64,000 nt of DNA from contig NW_004955477.1 of the NCBI RefSeq assembly GCF_000276665.1, positions 5,977,442-6,041,441 on the forward strand. The letters are read 5' to 3'. This document shows positions 44,681 through 55,660 of the stretch, piece after piece. Made by a program: the position numbers and the translations under genes. A model generated the notes under the pieces. That model searched no databases. It had not been told where the DNA came from and saw only the letters and a program-made list of their open reading frames with translations. The DNA comes from Chinchilla lanigera (lineage: Eukaryota; Chordata; Mammalia; Rodentia; Chinchillidae). Position 1 is the first letter of the stretch, and the number at the start of each line of letters is the position of its first letter.

Positions 44681-46190
44681 AATTTGGCCTTTATTCAGCA
44701 TACTGCTTTCCTTTATCTGCTGATTGTTTTCTTCTGTGTCCTGCAGCACCCTTAATTTCTGGACAGAGATCTGGAGTTGCTCTTCCCATGTGTCTTCTTT
44801 CTCTGGCTCCTCAGCTTTGCTGCCTAACATCCCTGATGTTTAGCTATATCTTTTGAAGAGCTGACTGCCTGGTTGGATGGTGGATGGACTGCTTTGGGAC
44901 GTGAACCAGAGCCTGAAGTGGAGGCAGTGGGATGGAGGAATTCTAAAGTCCCTGGGCTTTCTGGGAGCTGGGTGGGCTGGAGGCAGCGAGGGAGGTGAGC
45001 TCCAAACTTGTAGTTTGCTTTGTGGTTCTGAAGGGGATGGTCATGGTTCTGTTGAGTTGGGTGACCCCAACATCCACAGCCTCTGCTGAGAGAGGAGGTC
45101 TCTCCACCTCCTCTGTCCTCTGCTGGTGGCGGTACGCCTGGACACACCTGATAAAGAATGCAGCCTGTGAGGAAGGCTCTGGGCTACTCACACCCTTTGC
45201 CCATCACTGTAATTGAAGTCATGCCCTCCCCATGGGTCGTTCCCCTCTCCATTCCTGCCGGCTGTGCCTCCTCAGCATGCTGGTTGCTCTCCTGGTTTAC
45301 TCACTTATTTTCTATGACTCCATTTGACGTCCCTCATTCTCCTTTCCCAGGAGCACAGGGTTCTCTTGGAGTGATGTTGGGGAGCACATCCCTGGCCCAG
45401 CTCTTCCCTCCTGCCTGCGGCCCGCTTCCCCTCCCAGCCTTCCTCACGTTTACCCTTTGTTTAAATGATGACAGTATTTTCTCTGCCCCTTTGGACGAAG
45501 ACAAGTATTCCTTACCTCTAGAAAAATTTTCCTTTTGGCAATTTATTTCAGATTAAAGATTTTAGAAACCTCCTATGTGGATTATCTTCAAATCGAACCC
45601 AGATTGTGACCCTGGTTCTAACTCTAAAGTCTGGGCAATACAAAGGAATTCTTCCTAGAATACTTTTATTTCAAAAGGTATTCTCAGTTTATCTTCACTT
45701 AAAATAAAATGGTACGATTATGAATACTTAAATCCTTCTGGTAGGTTCCCTCTTGGCTTATTCTAGTTTCAGGGGTATAGAGCTAAAAGTGTGGTGTGCA
45801 GATGGTCTCAGAACCAGATGTGTTGGTGTCACACAGTGACAGAGGACAGTGAGCAGCATGGGGGGCTCAGGGGTGTGACCATTATAGCATGATGTAGATT
45901 GTGATACTTTGCCAACCAGTTCTATGTGATGATGGATAAGGAGTAGGGTTGAATGACTCCTCAACATCATTTCTCTCAGTTTCCATTCCTTTGTTGAGAA
46001 AAGGGAACTACCCTTCCTGTCGCAGGGCTTGTTAAGCTGTCCCCTTGGGGGCTTACTAAAGATCATTGAGAAGCAGATAGTAGCCAGCAGTTTCTGCAGT
46101 TACTGGGCAGAGACATCTGGAAGCTTGATCTCTCTGCCCAGCCACACAGGGAGGGGGACACTTTGGAAGGAATATAAAGGCAAATGGTGA
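44681..46190. other. Unassigned sequence
   Basis: Nothing recognisable. A 17-base phrase 'ttaatttctggacagag' is shared between 44149-44165 and 44753-44769 and may mark a local duplication. Confidence 0.4.
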
Positions 46191-46396
46191 GCTGGTTGTG
46201 GTGGCACACACCTGTAACCCTAGCATTCTGAGGAGGCTGAGGCAGGAGGATTACAAGTTTGAGTCCAACCTGAGCAACTTAGCATCTGAGAGAGACCCTG
46301 TCTCAAAATAAAAAAGGGCTGGGGATGTAGCTCAGTGCGTCAACCTTGGGTTCAGTCCCAAGCACCAAAAACAAAACAAACAAACAAACAAACAAA
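46191..46396 (+). mobile_element. B1-dID composite SINE
   Basis: The B1 half is well preserved ('gctggttgtggtggcacaca', 'cctgtaaccctagcattctg', 'aggaggctgaggcaggagga'). An A-rich linker is followed by the ID half ('gggctggggatgtagctcag', 'gggttcagtcccaagcacc'). An (AAAC)n tail occupies 46367-46396. Flanks 'aaggcaaatggtg' and 'aaagcaaattatg' may be a diverged target-site duplication. Confidence 0.93.
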
Positions 46397-46399
46397 GCA

Positions 46400-47262
46400 A
46401 ATTATGTTAGCATCATGGAGCCCACTTAATACTATATGAACCAGTATTTGAGGAAGAAATCAGTGGCAAATGGGTGATGGATCCTGCACCTGGAAAGTAA
46501 GCATTGTGCACGAAATTGTTGGGTCAGTACATTTCCAGTGTGGTTTTTTTCCTGTCCCTGGGCCAGTGGAATAGAATGGAACTGTCTTGCCTAGCTATTT
46601 TAGCTAGCACAGTGTGGACAGGGCAGTCTCTCTGAGCTAACACTGCTTGCATAAAATCCGGGCCTAAGGAATTGAAACAACTCCATAGTGGGCCAGACGA
46701 CACCCTTTTCCAGTGTTTTTACCCTGTTTTAAACTGTGAATTGCATCCACTCCCTCTAGCACTGACATGAAGCTTTAGATGGCAGATCAAAGCCAAATGC
46801 TGTTTTGTGAGTGCTCCAGGCAGGAACCTGGGGATGCTTGAGCTCAACTCCATGGTGTACTTCTACAGCAAGGCTGGGGCCGAGGTGCTTTATGACACAA
46901 AGATATTCTGGAACACTTCTGCCCGAGCTATGGAGTAGGAGACTGGTACAGTTTAAATGCACTCATGCCAGGCACACAGAAATCTGTTCTCAGGAGCCCT
47001 GACCAGTGGGGTCTAGAATGACAACCCCAGGTACTGTGCTAAGCAGTGACAGGTGGTGAGATCCCATGGGCCATTTGCAAATGTGGCAGCCACACGGGGA
47101 AACCCAGGATGTCTCCAGGCAAGGGCAAACATTTGGGAGAGGAACTAGGAGGTTGCCTGCTTGTTTTTCTCTTTCATCAGTGACATCTCCACTCTGCTTG
47201 TCTCTCTTCTCCAGAAACTTGGGTCCAAGTACAAAAGCACATGTATGTTGGAGCCTTCCCAA
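46400..47262. other. Unassigned sequence
   Basis: Nothing recognised. Confidence 0.4.
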
Positions 47263-47263
47263 G

Positions 47264-47352
47264 CAGCTACCCATGTGATTGTACTTGTCTACCCATGTGT
47301 CTACCTATTCTACTACCCATGTGATTCACTTGTCTACCCAGTGATTCTACTC
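47264..47352. repeat. Degenerate minisatellite (CTACCCATGTGATT-type units)
   Basis: Units resembling CTACCCATGTGATTGTACTT occur about four times, with partial copies (CTACCCATGTGT, CTACCCAGTGATT). It is a small, imperfect tandem array. Confidence 0.8.
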
Positions 47353-49045
47353 TCTGGGTACCAGAAGTACCTGGCTCTACTCCTGGAAGCATGCAGAGCA
47401 AGCTGGACACCTTCTTCCCCTTCCCACCAATACTGCACTTGATTTGGCCTCTGAAGACCTCTCAAATGCTCACAAAGTGGAGCCATTGACGTCCTGCAGA
47501 CAGAAGCCTCATCTCACTGTGATCAGCAAGGTCTCCAAGTCCTCTGGAGCCTATCTGCCACAGATAATTGTCACCTGTAGGTCTCCCTCAGATTTCTGCC
47601 TAGCCCTCTGGTTAGTGAATGCTCTACATAAAGGCTGGGATTGGGTCTTTACTTTTATGTAGCCCACTAACTTCATCTTCTTTTTCTCTTTGGTTTGTGG
47701 AATTATTCTGCACTCTCTACAGTGATGTTTAGTAATTCTTGTAGACTGCTGAGCAGCCTAAGGGAACATTGCCAACTGCCCTTAATGAACCCACTTACTG
47801 TAGGAATCCTCACTGTTTTCCTGGGCTGGGAATTCCTCCCCCAGTGGTATATCTCCTGGGGGAACCTTGAGACAGTGCCCCATTATTCTGTTTTGATGCT
47901 GAAATATTCTGTGCAAGTTGACTGCAAAGAGAGCGCCTGTATTTGGGAAGAACAGAGTGGACTTTACGCAAGTTGGGGAGCAGGGTGGGATTCAGATTTG
48001 GACCCCACTCCTTGCTCTTATCCATCCCTCTTCTTTATTCTTACCCACACTTGGAATCCTGATTCCAGCTCCTCATGGCTCCTCACACGTTGACACTGAA
48101 AGCTGTACTAATTGGTGATTAGGCATCACTGCATGGTGGTTGTTGGCTGGTTTCCTCTTTTGGATAGTGACTTCTTTCTTTTTATTCTAGCTAGAGCCTT
48201 CCATGTCTTAAGAAGAGGGGCTGATTCATGTGAGCCTTCAGACATACTATTTGGGTGGACTCTGGGCTTTGGTTTCCTCCTAGGTTGCATGTTCTGGGTG
48301 CTCACAAGTGCTGTACCACTGAGATGAGCCTAACCTGGGACTGGATTCAGCAAAGGCTATCAGGGTGTTTGGTGGAGATGGGCTGGTTGCTCTCATCCTT
48401 GCTCCTCCACCTCCAGGTGCAGAGTATAAGGGGAGATTGTGCACAATATCGGGCTTTATGAGGGTACTCAGAAAGAGGGAGCACCCTGTGTGATGTACCC
48501 ACAGTCAGGCTGATGGTGACACCTCTAAGGACAAACTCTGGGAGCATTAAGTAGGTGGAGGAAGGTTTCCTTAGACAGAACACCATCAGGCAAGCTAGTG
48601 CAATCATGAGTCTATTACGCAAAAGCAGATGAAATGGTTCAGAAACAAAATTAATTCAATAAATTCAGAAGAGTGATGTTTATGCATTTGTGAATGGGGC
48701 ATTTTGAGAAATCATTCGCTGATATCTTCCCAGAGTTCCCAGATGGGGACGAATTTAGGAGGAAGACCAAGGTACCATGGTTTTTTAGAGAGTTTGAGTG
48801 GTGTTCTCCAGCCTTGTAGAGGCACTACATTTAGTGGGGTGTGTATGTTGGGAAGGTTTTCCATTTCTGCTTTCCAAGATGTCAGCCACACATGAACTGT
48901 AGCTGGTGAAGCTGAACAATGGAAGATTTCATTTCAATGATGGATTTCAACTGAAATCGAAATACCTTCTGTGGCTAACTGCTATTCTGTTGGAGGACAG
49001 TCTTGGCTCATCGTGTAAGTGGTTCCAGAAAACTTGGTCAAAATA
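47353..49045. other. Unassigned sequence
   Basis: Parts such as 47690-48120 may be highly diverged LTR, but no subfamily can be supported. No gene recognised. Confidence 0.4.
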
Positions 49046-49046
49046 G

Positions 49047-49428
49047 TGATGATGTTTAGAGATTGTGGCTTTTTAAGAGGAGAGGCTTAGTGAAAGGTGA
49101 TCATATCACAGGAACACCATCCTCATAAAGAGATTAATGCAGATCTCATGGTATTTAGTGGTTTCTTGTAAGAATTTGTGGTGATAAAGACAGTTTGGTT
49201 GTATCAACTTGCTCTGCCTGGTTTATTGTTTTGCCATGAGATCTTTTCCACATAGGCTCTCACCTTGATGACATTCCTATTTCTATGATGTAGTCAGGAT
49301 GCCTTCAGCTGAGCTGAGCAGATGCTGGTATCATGGATCTCCAGAACTGTGAGCTAAGGAAACCTATTTTCTGCACAAAGTACCTAGTACCAGGTATTTT
49401 TTTATAGCAACAAAAAGTAACTAATACA
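49047..49428 (+). mobile_element. MaLR-type LTR, forward
   Basis: 'agagattgtggctttttaag' marks the start region. 'gctggtatcatggatctcca' and 'gaactgtgagctaaggaaac' are followed by 'tttttttatagcaacaaaaa' and 'gtaactaatacag', the classic MaLR 3' end. No coding sequence. Confidence 0.8.
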
Positions 49429-49429
49429 G

Positions 49430-49600
49430 TGGTGGTGGGTGTGGAGGGGGAGGGAAATAGAGTTGACACAGAGGGAGAAGACGTTCGTTGTGAGGCACTG
49501 AGCACATGGGGGCTTGGTTTGGGGATAATGTGCAGCCACTGAAAGTTTTGGGCAGCAAGGTGAAGTGCTCCCAGATATGTAGTTTAAAAGGCTTTTCAAG
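49430..49600. other. Unassigned flank
   Basis: Short sequence between an LTR and an ID element with nothing recognised. Confidence 0.4.
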
Positions 49601-49673
49601 GGGCCGGAGATATAGCTCAGTGGCACAAGCTCTTGCCTTGCAAGCGCAAGGTCCTGAGTTCAATTCCTGGAAC

Positions 49674-49710
<37 letters not shown>
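49601..49710 (+). mobile_element. Young ID SINE with 36-A tail
   Basis: The head 'gggccggagatatagctcag' contains the Pol III A box and 'gtcctgagttcaattcctgg' the B box. The tail is 36 uninterrupted A (49675-49710). Flanks 'taaaaggcttt' (49585-49595) and 'taaaaggcctt' (49714-49724) form a near-exact target-site duplication. Confidence 0.95.
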
Positions 49711-49712
<2 letters not shown>

Positions 49713-49794
49713 ATAAAAGGCCTTCCACACCTCTCTTCCCATCTGCAGGTCCATGTAGAATAAGACCAGAGCAGGAGAGCAGCCAGAGAAACTT

Positions 49795-49799
<5 letters not shown>

Positions 49800-49833
<34 letters not shown>
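49800..49833. repeat. (TG)n microsatellite
   Basis: Pure TG dinucleotides, about 17 units. Confidence 0.97.
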
Positions 49834-49836
<3 letters not shown>

Positions 49837-49922
49837 CATGTGTAATTGCCAGGGATAATCATACCATCTGCAGGAAGTATTCTGATAAGAAAGTTGTCAG
49901 GGTTTTCTGATCAAGCCATCAA

Positions 49923-49954
49923 TGAGAGAGAGAGACAGAGACAGAGACAGAGAC
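49923..49954. repeat. (GA)n/(GACAGA)n microsatellite
   Basis: GA units pass into GACAGA units. Confidence 0.93.
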
Positions 49955-51215
49955 CAGAACCACTCCTAATGCCTTTTCAGGTCCAGCTGATATTTTTTAT
50001 TGGGAGATAAAGCCCCCAGAGGAAAAAGCTTGAATTCAGGTCCTTTGAAGTAAGTGAGCATGTGTGTCTACTGGGGACATTACTGGGAGCAGTGGAAGTG
50101 AACTCCAGCAGGTGGGGGAAGGTGACCCTAGTGGCATCTGTCAGTACGGTGTCTTCCTGTCTAGGAAGTGTGGCTCTCCTCGCACTGGACATCAGGTAGT
50201 GAGCTGGCAGAGGCTGCCAGGAACGGCATCACCAGTGATGGTCTTTGCAGAGGTCATATTAAGAAGCAGCAAATGTGCCAGCCACACATGGAAAGGTGGT
50301 ATGAAAAGGACAGAGGTGAGATCCAGGAGCTCTGGTGGGGAATGTGCCCTGAAAAACTTGTGGCAATTTGCAAACTCAGGAAGTTGCTGTTTATGTTGTG
50401 CATTTGTTTTGTAAAAGCATTTTCTGGTCTAAATAAAAGAAAAAGAAAATGCATGCTGGTTGAGCTAAGCCCATGTTGTCTGCATTTATTCTTCTTTGTG
50501 CAGCTTAGGGGAAATATCTGTGGATGGCACAGATTCAGGCCGGTGAGGATTCTCCTCACACTGATGCTTATCGGAATGCATGAGAGTGGTCCTTTGAGCA
50601 GACACAGGATGCTACAGCTCCACATTTCTCACACTGGAAGCACACATTTAAGAGCTCGGAAATTGTTCAGATTATGTTGGCAAATGGAAAAAGCAGGTTA
50701 TAAAATAGCATGTAAAGTACAACATTTTTGTTTTTAAAAAGGTAGATGCGATCATGACAAAATTAGGGTACTATGCCAAAAACTATTTATTATGGGAAAA
50801 ATAATTAGAATTATAGGTATTCACAATTTTTCTTTTCTTTCTTCATTTTTACATATGTTCAAACAACATGTATGACTGTGAAATGAGGAAAAACCCCACC
50901 TTTGTGTCTTTGAAGGACAAGTGGGAAGGGACAGCGTGTCAGGGGCAGTGTGAGGCAGCAGGCCATTTGAAAACATGACCAGGCTATTTTCAGTGAGTCT
51001 TTCATTCTCAACCAAAAAAAAGGATTTTTTTCTTCTGCAAGGAGCCAAGAATGAGCTGTGTGGTACCAGGCATTGAGTTGGCCTGGTGTAGATGATACAG
51101 TGGGAGGCACCTCCCTGAGCAGTCAGCCACACCATGCCCCCCACTCACCGGACCAATGCTAGTCGTACTGGGTCCACACGTGGCTGGGGAGGTGTTGTCT
51201 GAAGGTGGCTGTACA
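49955..51215. other. Unassigned sequence
   Basis: Apart from the weak CTCF-like motif, nothing is recognised. The open frame of 189 codons at 50168-50737 has no domain. Confidence 0.4.
50105..50121 (+). promoter_or_regulatory. CTCF-like motif, weak
   Basis: CCAGCAGGTGGGGGAAG resembles the CTCF core. No other support. Confidence 0.25.
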
Positions 51216-51305
51216 GAATTCTCGAGCAGCCTTCAAGGCTAGATGCTCATTTCTTTTACTGATCTTAAAAAGACTAATTCTATGCTTTGTAACAGGTAGA
51301 CCTTC
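51216..51305. repeat. Local 90-bp direct duplication, copy 1
   Basis: This segment aligns without gaps to 51785-51874 (569 bases downstream) with 7 mismatches, about 92% identity. The similarity stops sharply at both ends. An inverted pair CCTTCAG/CTGAAGG (51301-51307 and 51321-51327) overlaps its right end. The family, if any, is unknown. Confidence 0.92.
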
Positions 51306-51784
51306 AGCCTGTACATCAGACTGAAGGCTCCTGATGACAGTGACAGGGCTGAATGGGTTTGCTCATCCAATTAGACCACGGCATCTCCATCCCCCACTCC
51401 CACCCCAGTGTTTCTTCTGCCAAAGTTCCTTGAGTGTGATAAGGGATGCTTGTCATTAAGACCAAGCCTGGGCAGGGCTGTCTAAAATAGGTACATAGAG
51501 AAACAGTGGGCCAGAGAGCCTGGAACACCCAGAAAGGATAGTTAAGTTGTTTTAATAATTTTCCCTCTTTGTTTTGGCTTGCTCACTTGGAGGTAGATTG
51601 GGTCATGGTGAGAGAGACAAAGAGTTCTTTAGTTGTCAGGGACTTCCTGGCAAATCTTGATGTTCAGGCTGAGGCAGAGGTGACTTTGCAGTCACACGAG
51701 GGCTTCCTCACACCTGTGGTCTTCCCTGGAGTCACTTTGGGAGGCCAGGTGAGTGGAGCACTGCTTAATAAGACACTTAAACTG
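51306..51784. other. Sequence between duplicate copies
   Basis: 480 bases with no recognised feature separate the two direct repeats. Confidence 0.5.
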
Positions 51785-51874
51785 GAATTCTGGAGCAGCC
51801 TTCAAGGCTTGATGCTCATTTCTTTTACTGATCTTTAAAGGACTAATTCTATGCTTTGTAGAAGGCAGACCTTC
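51785..51874. repeat. Local 90-bp direct duplication, copy 2
   Basis: Partner of 51216-51305 in the same orientation. See the note there on identity and boundaries. Confidence 0.92.
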
Positions 51875-52825
51875 TCTTTGGAAGTAGGCAGAATTCACTC
51901 CTGGAGTTTAGGATGACGAGGGATATAAGGGCCCAAAGGGGGATGTGCATATGGGTGCTATTTTGATGACCAAAAGGCCACTGAGTAGGAAATGCAGTCT
52001 CCATTTTGTAGCCAAGGGAATGGAAACAGAAAAATTAAAGGGCTCCCCTCTGCCGGGGGCAGAGAAAGAAAGAGCCAAGTTCAGTGCCAGTTCTGTGATT
52101 ACAGCTGCTCTTGAGTCTGGCTTTGCACAGACCTGAGAAGCCTGACCGACCTCAGGAGAGGCCCTCTGTTGGTGACACTGGTGTTGAGTTCTAACAGTCC
52201 TGGCTCCATGGCTGCTTCTGTCCTGTGTCCATGGCAGGCCCTGGGATGTTTCCAGTTCTTAGCACTCAGGGATAAGCCTAACAGCAGTTTCTAAACTTCT
52301 AGATACATGGAGAGAAGTTAGCTGAAGACTCAAACTTTTTTTCCCTCACTGAAAGTTCTGGTGTCGAGCATGGTATATTCTCCCCATTTGTACCGAGATA
52401 ACATCTTTGGCTAGACTGAGAGATTTATGTGTTTTTTTTTTTTTTTCTTCAATAAAACAGTGCCATTTAAAGCCATGTCTTTTTGTGTACAAGAAGAGCA
52501 GAAGTTATTAGCATACCCTTCCCCAGGGCTCTGCACCCTCCTCAGGGACCAGTAGCCCTACACCCACCTAAAAGTTAGGCTGGTGTTTTTCTGCCTCTTA
52601 TGAATTATTTAGACTTTATCTTTAATATATATTCAGATGCTGATCTTTTCATGAATTCAGAAGGGGCTTTTACCTGCCAGAGCTCCATTCATGATGATTA
52701 CGTATACTAAGTGCAGAACTTTATGGTAGCAGGTAGGGTTTCAAGTCCTTTGTGAAATATTTTTAATTTTAACTGCACTAGTACAGTGGTTATTCACACT
52801 TCTTTCTAAACATTTTCCATTTCTT
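51875..52825. other. Unassigned sequence
   Basis: A poly-T run lies at about 52432-52446. Nothing else recognised. Confidence 0.4.
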
Positions 52826-52930
52826 TTCTTTTTTTGGCAAGGGGTGGGTACCAGGAATCGAACTCAGGACCTCATGGTTGCTAGGCAGGTGCTACACCAC
52901 TGAGATAGATCCTCGGCCTCCATTTCTTTT
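52817..52930 (-). mobile_element. ID SINE, reverse, with 11-bp target-site duplication
   Basis: The plus strand reads 'gggtaccaggaatcgaactc' (B-box side), 'gcaggtgctacaccactgag' and 'atagatcctcggcctcc', the reversed ID head. Exact 11-base duplications 'ccatttctttt' lie at 52817-52827 and 52920-52930, with the body at 52828-52919. The tail is short (7 T), so it is older than the 43.6- and 49.6-kb copies. Confidence 0.93.
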
Positions 52931-52979
52931 GTCATTAGGAGTGTTTAAAATTTTGTACTCAAGTGTTTGCAATATTTTT

Positions 52980-53200
52980 CCTTCTCCTCTTCTCTCTCTT
53001 TCTTCCTCTCATTATCGGGCCTAACAAGCAAGATACAAAATATTGAAATTGGCGCTCCGTGTTAGGTCTTAGCAAGACTGGAGCAGGTTGTTCTGAGGGG
53101 CAGTAAAGGGTTTGGGGCCAGCTGTTACCAGATCAAAATACAACCTAGGCCTCTGCAGTACTGTGGCAAGACAGGAGTAGTGCAAAACATACCTTTCCAC
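52980..53200 (+). repeat. Unidentified repeat, related to 55.48 kb; possible ERV leader
   Basis: A pyrimidine-rich stretch (52980-53010) precedes 'atattgaaattggcgctccg'. Further on are 'ttggggccagctgttaccag' and 'gtactgtggcaagacaggag'. The same order of phrases occurs, diverged, at 55478-55650. The 'ttggcgctcc' core resembles a tRNA-Lys type retroviral primer-binding site, but no LTR or viral frame can be shown, so the call is tentative. Confidence 0.3.
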
Positions 53201-53585
53201 TAGGTGGGAAAAATGGGAAGTTTGCTTTCACATAAATCAGCCAAACTGGGGGAGGAACACAACTGTTCTGTCTAAGAATATTTCTTCTGTGCTTGATGCC
53301 CAGATCCTAGACGCATATCTGACCGGGAGGCACAGCCTCTTAAACTGTGTAAATCATGAGACATTGGTTTATCTGTTGGTAGGCCTGGCCTTTCCTAGTT
53401 CTGGGCATAGGTGACGCTGGGCTTAGACTGACAGTGACTCACCATCACTGAAGCTGCAGCAAGTCCAGGAGCTGGCCCGGCTTGAGGCCGATCCATGTCC
53501 TGCCCACCTGGCTGGGCTTGTGCCGCCTTTTCCCTTCTGCTTCCTATTTACTCCTCAACCCCTCATCTTTGTTGTTCTTTCTTGT
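53201..53585. other. Unassigned sequence
   Basis: Could be part of the same unidentified repeat. Nothing else recognised. Confidence 0.35.
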
Positions 53586-53589
53586 CTTA

Positions 53590-54455
53590 GTATTTTAATA
53601 AAGAAAGCAATGGCATTTCCTGAGATAAGGGCTGTTGACTGATCTACTGATTCCAGGAATCAAACCCTCCTTTAAAGGCAGCCTTCTCTGCACGGATGGT
53701 TTTTGATACTTGGAGCAATAAAGCTGGTATTGTTTTGAGAGGGTTAACTGAGATTAATGAGGAATGAAACACAAAGCCATAAAGGATCAGCCTTTCCAAT
53801 CAATGGCCAAATACTTATAACATGTATTCCATCTGCAGTTTCCCTGGCTTATGCAGCTAGATGGCAGTTTCTAAAGGTTTTGCCTTTTTGTGCTTTTAAA
53901 TAACCTACTAAGACAAGAATGGTGTGTACTTCAATAGTACGAATGCTTTATTTAAGGTTTATACTGCAGTCGATGGATTGATCAAGGGGAATTTGTAGAA
54001 TATAGACCTATGTTTTAATAAGACCTGGATAGAGTACCACAAACCTAAAGTCTATTCCCAGGACTTTAGCAGATGTGAATTGCAACTTTAGCATCTTATT
54101 TAGGAGGGAAAAGAAAAGGGGAAAATGCTGACTATGGTAGAGTAATGGAGACCACAGAATGGGAGATGTAATACCCACCAAGTGCCTGACTCATGAAACC
54201 AGGAAGATTTTCCATAGCTGCTTCAAAATAACTTGGAAAAACAGCTCCATGCGTTGGTTTTTAGAGAATGCAGATTTAAGCTGGAGGTAATTCCAGCTTC
54301 AGGTGAGGAGTGATAGGAGGCCTTCGTCCATTTTGTTGCACGCATTAGCCCTGGACTAGTGAGAGAACATTTCTCCCTTTAGTCAGCCCAAGATTAGCCT
54401 TCGCTTGCCTCTTTCTGTTGGACATTTGAATAACAAGCTTGATGAAGCCACTTAA
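53590..54455. promoter_or_regulatory. Candidate conserved noncoding element cluster
   Basis: Unique AT-rich sequence carries 'tgagattaatgaggaatgaa', 'ctttccaatcaatggccaaa', 'gcttttaaataacctactaa' and 'tcgatggattgatcaagggg'. It has ATTA, CCAAT and PBX/GATTGAT-type cores and no repeat text. Conservation is inferred, not measured. Confidence 0.35.
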
Positions 54456-55470
54456 CTCCCTCCAATTACAGGTGCCAAGTGGGGGGTGCAATAAGACAGA
54501 GGCCTTTTACATGTGCGAATGGCTTCACAATCCAGTGTCATAATCAGATTCCAGAAATTGAACTTGCAGAAAGTTTGTGCTAGCCTTGTGGATTTTCATT
54601 TCAGATGTTGTCAACTCAAGGGCATTTGGACCAATCAATATCTGTCTGTCTTCTCGCACATAGAAAGTTGGCTATTAGAAAAGAGAGGCTTACAGCAGGC
54701 TCAGCCAATACCATTAGCCCTAGCCTAAGGGCAGTTCTGTCCATGTGCCCGGGTAGGCACCTGCCCCCTCCCCTCCCCCACCATTAGGGAGGCCACTTGG
54801 GATGTCATTTGGACAGAGCGGGCAAAGAGCACTTCTTTATTCTTTCTCTTTTTTACACCCAGACTCCCCCAAAATCAATAAATCTGTTCTTTGCTTATTT
54901 TCAGAACTTTACTTCAATATAAGCAAGGACTTTCCTTCCAGCAACAAACTCGAGTAACACCATGTCAGGCTTATGTGTGTGTGTGTTTTCTTTCTCTGTT
55001 CCAATTTGAAAAATAATTGGAAATAATATCTGATTGATGTTCTTCCTCTCTCTCTTTAGCTAAAGATTTCCTAGATGAAAGACCTTGATCTACTGCCTTT
55101 CATGATTCAGCACTTGATTTTCTATTCCACTCAGCCTTCTATCTGAATGATTTCATAAAATGAAGGAAGCAGAGTATTGTGTTCTTAATCAGAGAGAACT
55201 TTATACAAATTGGGCTCATTGACAGTTTGTACTGCATTATTACTGATGCTTTTCTTGTGATTTTTATTTTGCACGAAATAGCTCCCTGGCTGAGAAAAAA
55301 CCCTGAAGCAGTTAAGAGACCAGGAAGGGAAGAATTGAGAATTAGTGAAGATTCAGACTGTGTCTCTTGGTGAGTCCTAGGATTTTGCTCATATTCTTGT
55401 GCTATTTTTCTGTTTCGTTCTCCATTTTTGGCTCCGTCTTTGCTCTCTATTAGAAGAGTCTAGTAAAAAT
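54456..55470. other. Unassigned sequence
   Basis: A C-rich patch (54760-54785) and a TG run (54974-54985) are present. A motif 'ccaagtggggggtgcaa' near 54475 is weakly CTCF-like. No gene seen. Confidence 0.4.
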
Positions 55471-55477
55471 GGCATGA

Positions 55478-55660
55478 AGATATTGAAATTGGCACACACT
55501 GTCCCAAAAGCCTGAGGAAGCATAGAGCAGCTGTGGTCCATTCTGGGGGCACCAAGCCATGTTGGAGCCAGCTGTTGACATGGTGAGGCACAACCAAGAC
55601 TACCACAGTGCCACTGGCATGGAAAGAGTGATGCAAAGTTTGGCAGCCACCAGGTCACTG
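55478..55660 (+). repeat. Unidentified repeat related to 53.0 kb
   Basis: 'atattgaaattggcacacac', 'ttggagccagctgttgacat' and 'ccacagtgccactggcatgg' occur in the same order as at 53039-53190. The two copies are strongly diverged, so this is an old family that I cannot name. Confidence 0.3.

Noticed and set aside
46191..49710. tRNA-like sequences as true tRNA genes
   Set aside because: The tRNA-like heads belong to ID and B1-dID SINEs with A-rich tails and target-site duplications. They lack a tRNA 3' half with a proper acceptor stem.
50168..50737. 189-codon plus-strand open frame
   Set aside because: No domain, irregular composition, no splice or promoter context. Frames on the opposite strand overlap it.
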